Source: JAAZIN01 sp964464625 (lineage in GTDB: Bacteria > Bacillota > Dethiobacteria > DTU022). From it: a stretch of 64,000 nucleotides of DNA. Position 1 is the stretch's first letter. Every line of letters starts with the position of its first letter. Below, one piece after another: positions 9,301 to 15,742 of this stretch. The notes under the pieces were generated by a model that did no database searches, had not been told where the DNA came from, and saw nothing but the letters and a program-made list of their open reading frames with translations. The position numbers and the translations under genes were made by a program. The stretch is from the NCBI GenBank assembly GCA_964464625.1, contig CAYXKD010000006.1, forward strand, positions 5,863 through 69,862. Direction: 5' to 3'.

Positions 9301-9382
9301 TGCCCCGGTGGCGCCGCAGCAGTTGCAGGAGCTGGGCCTTGTCGTCAGATCCGCTTCAAAAGACGGCTCCCCAAATTGCTAA
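6317..9382 (+). CDS. hisS-aspS: Histidyl-tRNA synthetase / aspartyl-tRNA synthetase fusion
   Basis: One uninterrupted frame of 1021 codons encodes a full HisRS followed by a full AspRS. The HisRS half (residues 1 to about 417) has motif 2 (FRYDRPQAGRYRQFHQ), the histidine A motif RGLDYYSRTAFEL, motif 3 (LGVERLL) and the anticodon-binding domain. A linker of about 20 residues leads to AspRS from about residue 437 (CGELRAAH): OB fold with GWVQRRRDHGG, class II motif 2 around FRDEDLRADRQPEFTQ, a GAD insertion and motif 3 (GLDRMVALF). Each half alone would be of normal length. The genes are usually adjacent but separate in Firmicutes. The start is TTG 6317; GGAAGG lies about 10 nt upstream. Internal in-frame GTG codons at 7532 and 7559 could start a separate AspRS; GTG 7559 follows a GGAGAAG run directly, with poor spacing. 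Confidence 0.93.
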   Translation: MQYKAPRGTRDIFTEEVERWQFLEETFRKLCSLYGYSEIRTPLFEETGLFTRSVGEESDIVSKEMYTFEDRGGRSLTLRPEGTAPVTRAYMEHNLKEGPQPVKMYYVGPMFRYDRPQAGRYRQFHQVGLELFGAPGAAADAEIVLISLNFLQALHIGDFDLELNSVGCPLCRPAYREELLAFLQPLEGELCPDCRRRFADNPLRVLDCKEERCRESVRQAPQIIDRLCPGCDSHFRELREMLDDLQVQYLLNPRLVRGLDYYSRTAFELVPRNGGAQGSLGGGGRYDYLVEYCGGPPLPGVGAALGVERLLAAAESAAAPPFTPVKTPLYIASAGEVPAAGTLVLAEELRRRGIAVETELMERSLKGQMKYAGRRGFQTVLIVGSRELAAGTVTLRHMDTGEQEEVSREKIPEKVLPAGNQIDSATVFTPEEEPPGCGELRAAHAGNEVFLQGWVQRRRDHGGLLFVDLRDRTGLVQLLFNSDGDKELFSAAESLRSEYVIAVRGKVVMRDPSNVNPALKTGEIEIGIDSLEILNEAKTPPFYIEDGLHADENLRLRYRYLDLRRPENYRRLALRHRAVKFIRDYLDSCGFLEIETPALTRSTPEGARDYLVPSRTNPGSFYALPQSPQLFKQLLMAGGVERYFQIARCFRDEDLRADRQPEFTQIDIEASFLGRERLFGIMEGMMACLYRDLLGWELSLPFPRLPYSEAIARFGTDKPDLRFGMELVDCSAPAGESDFKIFRAALEAGGAVKALRVPGKGGVSRKELDDLVALAIEFGARGLAWLIRDEKGWRSPITKFFGPGLLDKIGELTGALPGDLLLFGAGDAAVSSEILGRLRLHLAPEGLTKDPHFLWVVDFPLFEYDPAEKRLNPAHHPFTAPLEEDLGLLEEKPLAVRSQAYDLVLNGVELGSGSNRIHRRETQMRIFKMLGLSESEVMEKFSFLLEAFEYGTPPHGGIALGLDRMVALFTGDDSIRQVIAFPKTASGSCLLTGAPAPVAPQQLQELGLVVRSASKDGSPNC

Positions 9383-9650
9383 AAGCATTGATGAGATCGT
9401 GCATCATCCCCGAGCCGCGGGATATGAGCAGTCCGGTAAGGATGTAATCGGCAGGGGGGCAGCGGATAAAACCTTCCCCGGCCGGGGCCAGCAGGCCCCT
9501 GTTTGTAAGATAGCAGAGCAGAATTCCCATGGGGAGGGTAATCCAGTGGGCGGGAAGGCGCTGCAGCAGGGGGATGCTCTCTCTAAGAGCTTCGGTGATG
9601 AATTCCACCGCCACCGCCAGGTAAAGCAGGGTTATCAGAGCATTTGTCAC
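9345..9650 (-). CDS. Small membrane protein, holin-like, unknown function
   Basis: About 101 residues with three hydrophobic stretches: near the N-terminus (ALITLLYLAVAVEFI), the middle (WITLPMGILLCYL) and a weaker one before GLLISRGSGMMHDLINAF. The last motif resembles a family of short uncharacterised Firmicute membrane proteins sometimes labelled holin-like; I cannot name a function. An ATG at 9659 is only 1 nt from the AAAGGAG site, so the GTG at 9650 (10 nt spacing) is the better start. It is convergent with the synthetase fusion and its 3' end overlaps that gene by 38 bp, encoding the same DNA on both strands. Confidence 0.55.
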   Translation of the reverse strand: MTNALITLLYLAVAVEFITEALRESIPLLQRLPAHWITLPMGILLCYLTNRGLLAPAGEGFIRCPPADYILTGLLISRGSGMMHDLINAFSNLGSRLLKRI

Positions 9651-9827
9651 CTTCTGCATTCTCCTTTACCCGCATTTCGTCAGGGAATCAAGACATTCCA
9701 TTTATCATATGCCCATTGCGAATCGGATGTCAGGGGATGAAAATCAAAATAAGGAAAAAGCAAGGCGGGCAGACAAAGTAAAGGAAAAGCCACGAAAAAC
9801 AAGGAAGGTTTTCTTCTTTTTTGTTTC

Positions 9828-9856
9828 TTGCTTCTTATTTCTAGTTATGTTATGAT
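9828..9856 (+). promoter_or_regulatory. Promoter of the 6S RNA gene
   Basis: TTGCTT at 9828-9833, a 17-nt spacer and TATGAT at 9851-9856 give a good sigma-A promoter with a start near 9863, matching the 5' end of the 6S RNA fold. The 165 nt before it, back to the minus-strand gene start, contain no other feature I can support. Confidence 0.65.
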
Positions 9857-9862
9857 TCTAGT

Positions 9863-10050
9863 GCGCAAAGGCCCTGCTGTGTTCGTGTTTACCGATAAAG
9901 TTTTGAGCTAACACATGATTCCAGGGAGCCCGGGCTTTAGCTTGTGGCGTAGCAGCCTCCTCTGAGAGGACCTATAAAGCGGCTAAGAGGGCACCCACCT
10001 TTAGGGGGAACAGTTCAAAACCCACGGTCCACGGCATAGCGGGGTTTTTT
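9863..10050 (+). ncRNA. ssrS: 6S RNA
   Basis: The roughly 188-nt segment has the layout of bacterial 6S RNA, which binds RNA polymerase holoenzyme by mimicking an open promoter. The 5' part CCCTGCTGTGTTCGTG can pair with the 3' part CACGGCATAGCGGGG as the closing stem. Elements I associate with clostridial 6S RNAs are present: TTGAGCTAACA followed by CCAGGGAGC, GGGCACCCACCT in the 3' half, then ACAGTTCAAA. The 3' end runs into a T-run (10045-10050) that serves as terminator. mgtE starts 25 nt after it, so read-through may feed mgtE. I recognised this by pattern only; a covariance-model search (Rfam 6S) would settle it. Confidence 0.8.
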
Positions 10051-10075
10051 ACGCAGCAAAAAGGGAGGTGAAAAT

Positions 10076-11401
10076 ATGCTGTTCAAAGCAACAGAAATTT
10101 TTGATCAGATCCGACGGGGTCTTGGGGAGGGGACTCACCCGGGAGATCTGCTCGAACTGCTCGATCCGCTTGATGATGAAGAGAAAGGTAAACTGCTGAA
10201 ACTTTTATCCGACAGGGAAGCCGCCTTGCTTATCCAGGAGATGGAGCAGTTCGACCAGGTATCCCTTTTCCGGCTTCTGGGCAGTGACCGCGCCTCGACA
10301 ATTCTCAGGGAGATGGCTTCCGACGATGCTGTGGACCTTTTGGGAGAACTCCTACCCCATGAGACGGCGGAGCTGCTCGAGCTAGTTGATGAGGACGGCG
10401 ATGAATTTAGCGGGCTGCTCAAGTATCCCGAGGAGAGCGCCGGGGGGATCATGACTACTGAATTTATCTCTCTCCCCGCGGAACTTCCTGTTGAGGAAGC
10501 CATTGCCCGTCTGCGTGAGATCGCCCCCGAGGCAGAGACGATCTACTATGTCTTTGTAGTTGATTCTGAGAATAGATTAACGGGTGTTCTTTCGCTGCGC
10601 GATCTCATTGCCGCTCCCGACGGCACCCCGCTGAGAGCGATCATGCGGCGCAATGTGATCAGCGTTAACGCTGCGCTGGATCAGGAGGAGGTGGCCCGGA
10701 TTGTATCCAGGTATGATCTCCTTGCCGTCCCGGTGGTTGACGATGAGGATTACCTGTTGGGGATCATCACCGTTGACGATGTCATCGATGTCCTGGAGCA
10801 AGAAGCCACTGAGGATATTTACCGCATGGCCGGGGCCGGTGAAGTAACAGGGATGGATTTCATGGAGGCTCCGGTGCACAGGATTGCCTGGCACCGCACT
10901 CCCTGGCTGGTGATCTGCCTGCTGGGGGGCCTCTTCTCCGGCAGTATTATCGGTGTTTTCGAGAATACTCTTCAATCGATTCTGGTCCTCGCAGTTTTTA
11001 TCCCGGTGATTATGGATATGGGGGGAAATGTAAGTACCCAGTCTTCGACGATTTTTGTCCGGGGAATTGCCACAGGCGAAATCGGGGCCGACGATCTCTG
11101 GCGCTATTTTACCCGTGAAGTGAGGGTTGGCCTGCTCATGGGGCTGATCTTCGGACTGTTCATAGCTCTTGCCGCCTTTATCTGGCAGGGAAGCCCGGTG
11201 CTCGGTTTTGTAGTGGGGATTTCCATGTTTGCCACAGTGGCCCTGGCCACCCTCATCGGATCGCTGGTGCCCGTAATCTTTCACAAATTAAACATCGATC
11301 CCGCCATCACATCGGGTCCCCTGGTGACGACAATTAAGGATATCACCGGCTTGCTCATCTATTTTGGGATGGCCACTCTTTTTCTCGATTATCTGCGCTG
11401 A
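10076..11401 (+). CDS. mgtE: Magnesium transporter MgtE
   Basis: A 441-residue Mg2+ channel of the MgtE family. The order is standard: an acidic N-terminal helical domain (residues 1-130, many Asp/Glu), two CBS domains (about 130-250, LTGVLSLRDLI and LLGIITVDDVIDVLEQEATED) that sense cytosolic Mg2+, a connecting helix, and five membrane helices from about 275, with the pore motif MDMGGNVSTQSSTI. AAAGGGAGGTG lies just before ATG 10076. No M-box riboswitch is visible upstream; the space is filled by the 6S RNA. The gene is followed by a 200-nt gap and a terminator before the dcw cluster. Confidence 0.95.
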   Translation: MLFKATEIFDQIRRGLGEGTHPGDLLELLDPLDDEEKGKLLKLLSDREAALLIQEMEQFDQVSLFRLLGSDRASTILREMASDDAVDLLGELLPHETAELLELVDEDGDEFSGLLKYPEESAGGIMTTEFISLPAELPVEEAIARLREIAPEAETIYYVFVVDSENRLTGVLSLRDLIAAPDGTPLRAIMRRNVISVNAALDQEEVARIVSRYDLLAVPVVDDEDYLLGIITVDDVIDVLEQEATEDIYRMAGAGEVTGMDFMEAPVHRIAWHRTPWLVICLLGGLFSGSIIGVFENTLQSILVLAVFIPVIMDMGGNVSTQSSTIFVRGIATGEIGADDLWRYFTREVRVGLLMGLIFGLFIALAAFIWQGSPVLGFVVGISMFATVALATLIGSLVPVIFHKLNIDPAITSGPLVTTIKDITGLLIYFGMATLFLDYLR

Positions 11402-11615
11402 AATGGCAGCTGGTGACAGGTTGCCGCAGCAAAAGGGGATTGCCATTACAATAGTGCCGCGAAATTTTATAAGCTGTTTTAACAGGAAGAAGCTTTGCTA
11501 AAAATAGCGATTAATGGAGAAATAAAGAAGCCCTTTTAGGGGAGAAAGAACAAGATACGGCAGCATTCCTGAAGATAAAATGTTATTATATGTCAACACT
11601 GTCATTTAGTAGTGA

Positions 11616-11646
11616 AGAGAGGAAAAACTTTTCCTCTCTTTTTTTA
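11616..11646 (+). terminator. Rho-independent terminator before mraZ
   Basis: AGAGAGGAAAA (11616-11626) pairs with TTTTCCTCTCT (11629-11639), followed by a run of T. It isolates the dcw cluster from mgtE transcription. The remaining part of this gap (11402-11615) shows no other feature. Confidence 0.8.
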
Positions 11647-11678
11647 TTTTAAGCCATTTTTAAGAAGGAGTTTTTTAA

Positions 11679-11724
11679 AGTGGAGCGAATTGATAATTGA
11701 GTGGGGGATAGTGGAGTAAAGTGG
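11679..11724 (+). promoter_or_regulatory. MraZ operator: tandem AGTGG boxes
   Basis: AGTGG occurs at 11679, 11700, 11710 and 11720; the last three are exactly 10 bp apart and the first is 21 bp before them, so all lie on one face of the helix. MraZ is known to bind short G-rich repeats with a 10-bp period in the leader of its own gene. A possible -10 (TGATAAT, 11691-11697) lies between the first and second boxes, so bound MraZ would cover the promoter and start site. The promoter part is weaker than the repeat pattern. Confidence 0.65.
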
Positions 11725-11736
11725 ATGGAGGCGCCC

Positions 11737-12168
11737 ATGTTTACCGGAGAGTACCAGCATACTCTTGATGACAAGGGAAGGGTGATCATCCCGGCCAGAC
11801 TGCGGGAAGGCCTGGGCGATTCTTTCATGATCACCCGGGGGCTTGACCGCTGCCTTTTTATATATCACTTTGATGCCTGGAGAAAGATCGAGCAGAAGGT
11901 GAAGGAGTTGCCGCTGACCCGCCGCGATGCCCGGGCTTTTACCCGCTACTTTTTTTCGGGCGCTGCCGAGGCGGAAATCGACCGGCAGGGACGGATATTG
12001 ATTCCTCAGAATCTGCGTGAATATGCAAGCATTGGGAAAGAGGTCATGATTATCGGTGTCTCTGACCGGGTAGAAGTATGGAGCGAGGAGGCCTGGAGAG
12101 AATATACCAGCGCCGATAATCTCGATTTCGAAGCGGCTGCTGAAACACTGGCAGATTTTGTTTTCTAA
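11737..12168 (+). CDS. mraZ: Transcriptional regulator MraZ
   Basis: A 143-residue DNA-binding protein of two AbrB-like SpoVT folds, the usual first gene of the dcw cluster and its repressor. Both copies of the DxxGR element are visible: HTLDDKGRVIIPARLRE near the N-terminus and IDRQGRILIPQNLREYA after residue 80. An open frame extends up to GTG 11701, but that part is the operator; ATG 11737 gives the normal N-terminus (MFTGEYQHTLD) and has GGAGG at 11727-11731. rsmH follows after 12 nt. Confidence 0.95.
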   Translation: MFTGEYQHTLDDKGRVIIPARLREGLGDSFMITRGLDRCLFIYHFDAWRKIEQKVKELPLTRRDARAFTRYFFSGAAEAEIDRQGRILIPQNLREYASIGKEVMIIGVSDRVEVWSEEAWREYTSADNLDFEAAAETLADFVF

Positions 12169-12180
12169 CGGAGGGTCTGC

Positions 12181-13140
12181 ATGGTGGAAAAGCATATTCC
12201 CGTCATGGTCGATGAGATGCTTCACTATCTAGACTGCCGGGAAAAAGGGATCTATGTTGATGCCACGCTGGGTGACGGCGGACATGCCGCCGCCATCTGC
12301 AGCAGACTGGAGCATCCGGGGTTGCTTATCGGGCTCGATTGGGACGGTACAGCCCTGGAGCGGGCGGCACGGCGCCTGGCTGCTTTTACCGGTAAATTTC
12401 GGCTGCTGCAGAGAAGCTATACCGAACTGGGGGCTGTCCTGGATGAGCTTGGATGTCAGCGGGTAGATGGTATTTTGGCAGACCTCGGTGTTTCCACTCT
12501 TCAGTTGATGGACCCTTCGCGCGGTTTTTCTTACCGCCAGGAGGAGCATCTGGATATGCGCATGGATCGTCGTATGGATACCGATGCCGCCCATCTGGTC
12601 AACGGCCTTCCGGAGCATTCACTGGCCAGGCTCATCTTCCGCTACGGCGAAGAGAGATGGGCCCGTAGGATCGCCGCCCGGGTGGTATCTTACCGTGAAA
12701 GAAGTGGGCCTATCGAAAGCGGCGCAGAGCTGGCTGAAATTGTTAAGAAGGCCATTCCTGCAGCTGCACGGCGAAAAGGAGGCCATCCGGCGAGGCGTAC
12801 ATTCCAGGCGCTGCGCATTGCTGTGAACAGCGAGCTTGAAAATATCGAAGGTTTTCTCCCCCAGGCTGTATCGCATCTGAATCCGGGGGGGAGGATCTGC
12901 GTCATCGCTTATCATTCCCTGGAGGATCGTATTGTAAAGCGTTTTTTTCGGGAGCGCTCCCATCGCTGCAGCTGTCCTCCCGATTTGCCCTGCAGCTGCA
13001 AGGGAGAGGGAGAACTGCTTCTGCTTACCCGGAAAGCGGTCCGCCCCCGGGAGGAGGAAGTGTCGCTTAACCCCCGCGCCCGCAGCGCTCTGCTGCGCGC
13101 AGCGGAGAGGCGCGTTCTAAAAGAAGAAGAAGGTGCATAA
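12181..13140 (+). CDS. rsmH: 16S rRNA (cytosine(1402)-N4)-methyltransferase RsmH
   Basis: A 319-residue SAM-dependent enzyme that N4-methylates C1402 in the decoding centre of 16S rRNA. It begins with the family hallmark HIPVMVDEMLHYL and the SAM-binding VDATLGDGGHA; other conserved parts are GILADLGVSTLQLMDPSRGFSY, FQALRIAVNSEL and ICVIAYHSLEDRIVKRFF. GGAGGG lies upstream of ATG 12181. It is the usual second gene of the dcw cluster and its end overlaps ftsL by a few bases. Confidence 0.96.
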   Translation: MVEKHIPVMVDEMLHYLDCREKGIYVDATLGDGGHAAAICSRLEHPGLLIGLDWDGTALERAARRLAAFTGKFRLLQRSYTELGAVLDELGCQRVDGILADLGVSTLQLMDPSRGFSYRQEEHLDMRMDRRMDTDAAHLVNGLPEHSLARLIFRYGEERWARRIAARVVSYRERSGPIESGAELAEIVKKAIPAAARRKGGHPARRTFQALRIAVNSELENIEGFLPQAVSHLNPGGRICVIAYHSLEDRIVKRFFRERSHRCSCPPDLPCSCKGEGELLLLTRKAVRPREEEVSLNPRARSALLRAAERRVLKEEEGA

Positions 13141-13537
13141 AGTGTTACAGGCCAGAAATACTGCAATCGCCCACAGGCATGCTCCGGAAAGAGTATACAG
13201 ACCTGCCGTTAAAGAGGTCCCGGTTAAAGAGCGCAGCCGCTTAGGGGTAAAAAAATTGATTTTTCTTCTGCTGACAGGCTGTTTTCTTTTAGCCCTGATA
13301 ATCATTGCCCAGTACTCATCCATGGTCACTTTGCAGTACAGACTGGGCGGGGTTGAAAAGAGGATGGATACCTTGCAGGAGGAATTCCGGCAACTGGAAC
13401 AGGAGGCAGCCCGGCTGAGCTCCCTGGCTCGTATAGAGACGATTGCCCGTTCCGAACTGGGCATGCAGGAACCGGAAAATGGCCAAATCAGGGTTCTGAC
13501 AGCCGTCCGGGAAGACGGTTCCACCCGGGGAGAGTGA
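13133..13537 (+). CDS. ftsL: Cell division protein FtsL-like
   Basis: A 134-residue single-pass membrane protein: a basic cytoplasmic tail of about 50 residues, one membrane helix (LIFLLLTGCFLLALIIIAQY), then an extracytoplasmic coiled coil (GGVEKRMDTLQEEFRQLEQEAARL) and a short end. This fits FtsL/DivIC septum-formation proteins, which link FtsQ to the septal synthase; position between rsmH and the PBP makes FtsL the call. The GTG at 13133 overlaps rsmH by 8 nt; GTG 13142, with GAAGG 8 nt before it, is an alternative. Sequence conservation in this family is low, so the name rests on layout and position. Confidence 0.8.
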   Translation: MHKVLQARNTAIAHRHAPERVYRPAVKEVPVKERSRLGVKKLIFLLLTGCFLLALIIIAQYSSMVTLQYRLGGVEKRMDTLQEEFRQLEQEAARLSSLARIETIARSELGMQEPENGQIRVLTAVREDGSTRGE

Positions 13538-13544
13538 GTGCTGC

Positions 13545-15644
13545 TTGATAGAGGTTCCGGTAACACTGTCAACGGTGCGGCGCAGGGTTGCATACATGTT
13601 GTTCATCATTGTCCTGACAGTTTCCATCCTTATCGGCCGGCTGGCCTGGCTGCAAATCTTTCGATCTGAAGAACTCTACGGCGCAGCCTGGGAACAATGG
13701 AACCGCAGCATTCCCGCGCGTTCACCCCGGGGCGCCATCTATGATCGCCAGGGGAGGATGTTTGCCGGCAGCACCACCGTGGATACGGTTGTGGCCATTC
13801 CGGCGCAGGTTGAAAATCCCGGGGAGACGGCCAAAGAGCTGGCACCCCTTCTCGGTCTGTCAGAAAGCGATCTTCACGAAAAGCTGACGATGAATTGCAG
13901 CTCCATCTACTTAAAGCGTAAGGTGCCGCCGGAGATTTCGCAGGCGGTGCGGGAACTGAAGCTGCCGGGAATTATCTTTACGACAGAGGGGCAGCGTTAT
14001 TATCCCAATGGAACTCTTGCCTCACAGCTGCTTGGTTTTGTGGGTATGGATGAGGGGCTTGCCGGGCTGGAGCTCTATTACGAGGACTACCTTAAGGGGA
14101 AAGAGGGCTATCTTCTTTTCCCTTGCGATAACCTGAACAGGCCCATACCTCACGAGATTAAGCGCTTTGTGCCGCCCAAGGAGGGGATGGATCTTTACCT
14201 GACCATCGATGAGACTATCCAGTATATCGTCGAGCGGGAACTGGCCCGGGCAATGATAGAGTTCGGGCCTAAAGGGGTCATGGCCATCGCCGCTGATCCC
14301 CACAGCGGCGCCATTCTGGCGGCAGCCTCAAAACCCGATTATGATCCGCTGCATTATGACCGTGTTGATTCAAAATACTGGGCTTTGCCGCCGGTGACCG
14401 CTTCATTTGAGCCGGGATCAACTTTTAAGCTTGTCACCCTCTGTGCCGCCATTGAAGAGGGGTTATATAATGAAAATGAATATTTTTTCTGCCGGGGATT
14501 CGCCAGCGTGGGCGGGCATAATCTGCGCTGCTGGACCGGCAGCGGCCACGGCAGCATTACCTATCTCCAGGCTGTGGAGAGTTCCTGCAACCCGGCTTTT
14601 ATAAATCTGGGGCAGCGCCTGGGGGAGGAAAAACTTTTCAGCTATATCCATGCTTTTGGATACGGCGGGCTAAGCGGCATCGACTATCCCGGGGAGAGTG
14701 GCGGCCTTATCTTTGAGCCGGAGCAGGTGGGCCCGGTAGAGCTGGCCACGAGTGCTTTTGGCCAGGGGGTTTCGGTGACACCGCTACAGCAGCTGATGGC
14801 TGTTTCAGCCATTGCCAACGGGGGTTATCTGATGAAACCCTACCTGGTGAAGGAGATCTGCAATATGGAAGGGGAGATCGTCTATGAGCGGCAGCCCGAA
14901 GTTGTCCGCCAGGTAATCTCCAAAGCCACTGCCGATAAGGCCGCCTGGATCATGGAGAATGTAACCATCCGCGGCAGCGGCATGAATGCGGCCATTGAAG
15001 GATACCGCATCGCTTCAAAAACAGGGACGGCGGAAAAAGTGGGCCCCGACGGCAGATATATATCGGGAAGCTATATTGTCTCCTTTATCGGTTTTGTTCC
15101 GGTTGAAGATCCCCGGATTGTGATCTATGTGGCTGTGGATGGGGCTACCCGGGGTCCCCAGTGGGGTTCCCAGATCGGCGCCCCCGTGTTTAAATGGATC
15201 GCCACCGATGTGCTTACCTATATGCAGGTGCCGCCCTCGGAGATTGATGCTCCCCTTGCCGTGCCGGTGCAGGTGCCCGACCTGCAGGGGCTTAGTGTGC
15301 ATGATGCGGCGGCGCAGCTTGATACGGCGGGGTTGATGTTAAGACTCGTGGGAGAAGGGCAATATATTGTTAATCAGACGCCTAAAGCGGGGGCTTCTGT
15401 CTCCCCGCAGACGGAGATAATTGTCTATCTGGGTGAAGACGATGCTTTTTCCGGAGGCACTATCAGTGTGCCCGACCTGAGCGGTTTTACCGTAAAGGAT
15501 GTGGGCCAGGTGCTGAGCTGGCTGGGCCTGTACCTGGAGGCGGAAGGTTCGGGAATCGCACTGCGCCAGGAGCCTGCTCCGGGGACAGCAGTAGAGCAGG
15601 GAGAGGTGATTAAAGTGTTTTTCGGGACTCCCCTGGAGCAGTGA
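13545..15644 (+). CDS. Class B penicillin-binding protein with two PASTA domains (SpoVD/Pbp2B/FtsI type)
   Basis: A 699-residue transpeptidase that cross-links septal or spore-cortex peptidoglycan. It has an N-terminal membrane anchor (residues 16-36), a dimerisation domain beginning RGAIYDRQGR, and the transpeptidase domain with STFK (active Ser near 292), SCN (near 346) and KTGT (near 490). Two PASTA domains follow (about 570-630 and 640-699, each opening VPDL). PASTA repeats occur in SpoVD and in division PBPs. Only one such gene is present here, whereas some Firmicutes have two in tandem, so it may serve both division and sporulation. The start is TTG 13545, 7 nt after ftsL. Confidence 0.9.
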   Translation: MIEVPVTLSTVRRRVAYMLFIIVLTVSILIGRLAWLQIFRSEELYGAAWEQWNRSIPARSPRGAIYDRQGRMFAGSTTVDTVVAIPAQVENPGETAKELAPLLGLSESDLHEKLTMNCSSIYLKRKVPPEISQAVRELKLPGIIFTTEGQRYYPNGTLASQLLGFVGMDEGLAGLELYYEDYLKGKEGYLLFPCDNLNRPIPHEIKRFVPPKEGMDLYLTIDETIQYIVERELARAMIEFGPKGVMAIAADPHSGAILAAASKPDYDPLHYDRVDSKYWALPPVTASFEPGSTFKLVTLCAAIEEGLYNENEYFFCRGFASVGGHNLRCWTGSGHGSITYLQAVESSCNPAFINLGQRLGEEKLFSYIHAFGYGGLSGIDYPGESGGLIFEPEQVGPVELATSAFGQGVSVTPLQQLMAVSAIANGGYLMKPYLVKEICNMEGEIVYERQPEVVRQVISKATADKAAWIMENVTIRGSGMNAAIEGYRIASKTGTAEKVGPDGRYISGSYIVSFIGFVPVEDPRIVIYVAVDGATRGPQWGSQIGAPVFKWIATDVLTYMQVPPSEIDAPLAVPVQVPDLQGLSVHDAAAQLDTAGLMLRLVGEGQYIVNQTPKAGASVSPQTEIIVYLGEDDAFSGGTISVPDLSGFTVKDVGQVLSWLGLYLEAEGSGIALRQEPAPGTAVEQGEVIKVFFGTPLEQ

Positions 15645-15742
15645 GGTGAGGAAGGCTCTGGCACAGCCTTTTTAATCCCGGAATATGATACAATACCGGG
15701 TTGAAGGAAGGACCCGGAAAGAAACTCCGGGAGAGAGGCTGT

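Noticed and set aside
9740..9862. M-box Mg2+ riboswitch before mgtE
   Set aside because: The segment before mgtE is accounted for by the 6S RNA and its promoter; no M-box motif was recognised.
15652..15673. AAGGCT/AGCCTT hairpin as a strong terminator between the PBP gene and murE
   Set aside because: Only a 6-bp stem with a 7-nt loop and five T; probably weak attenuation at most, given the continuous cluster.
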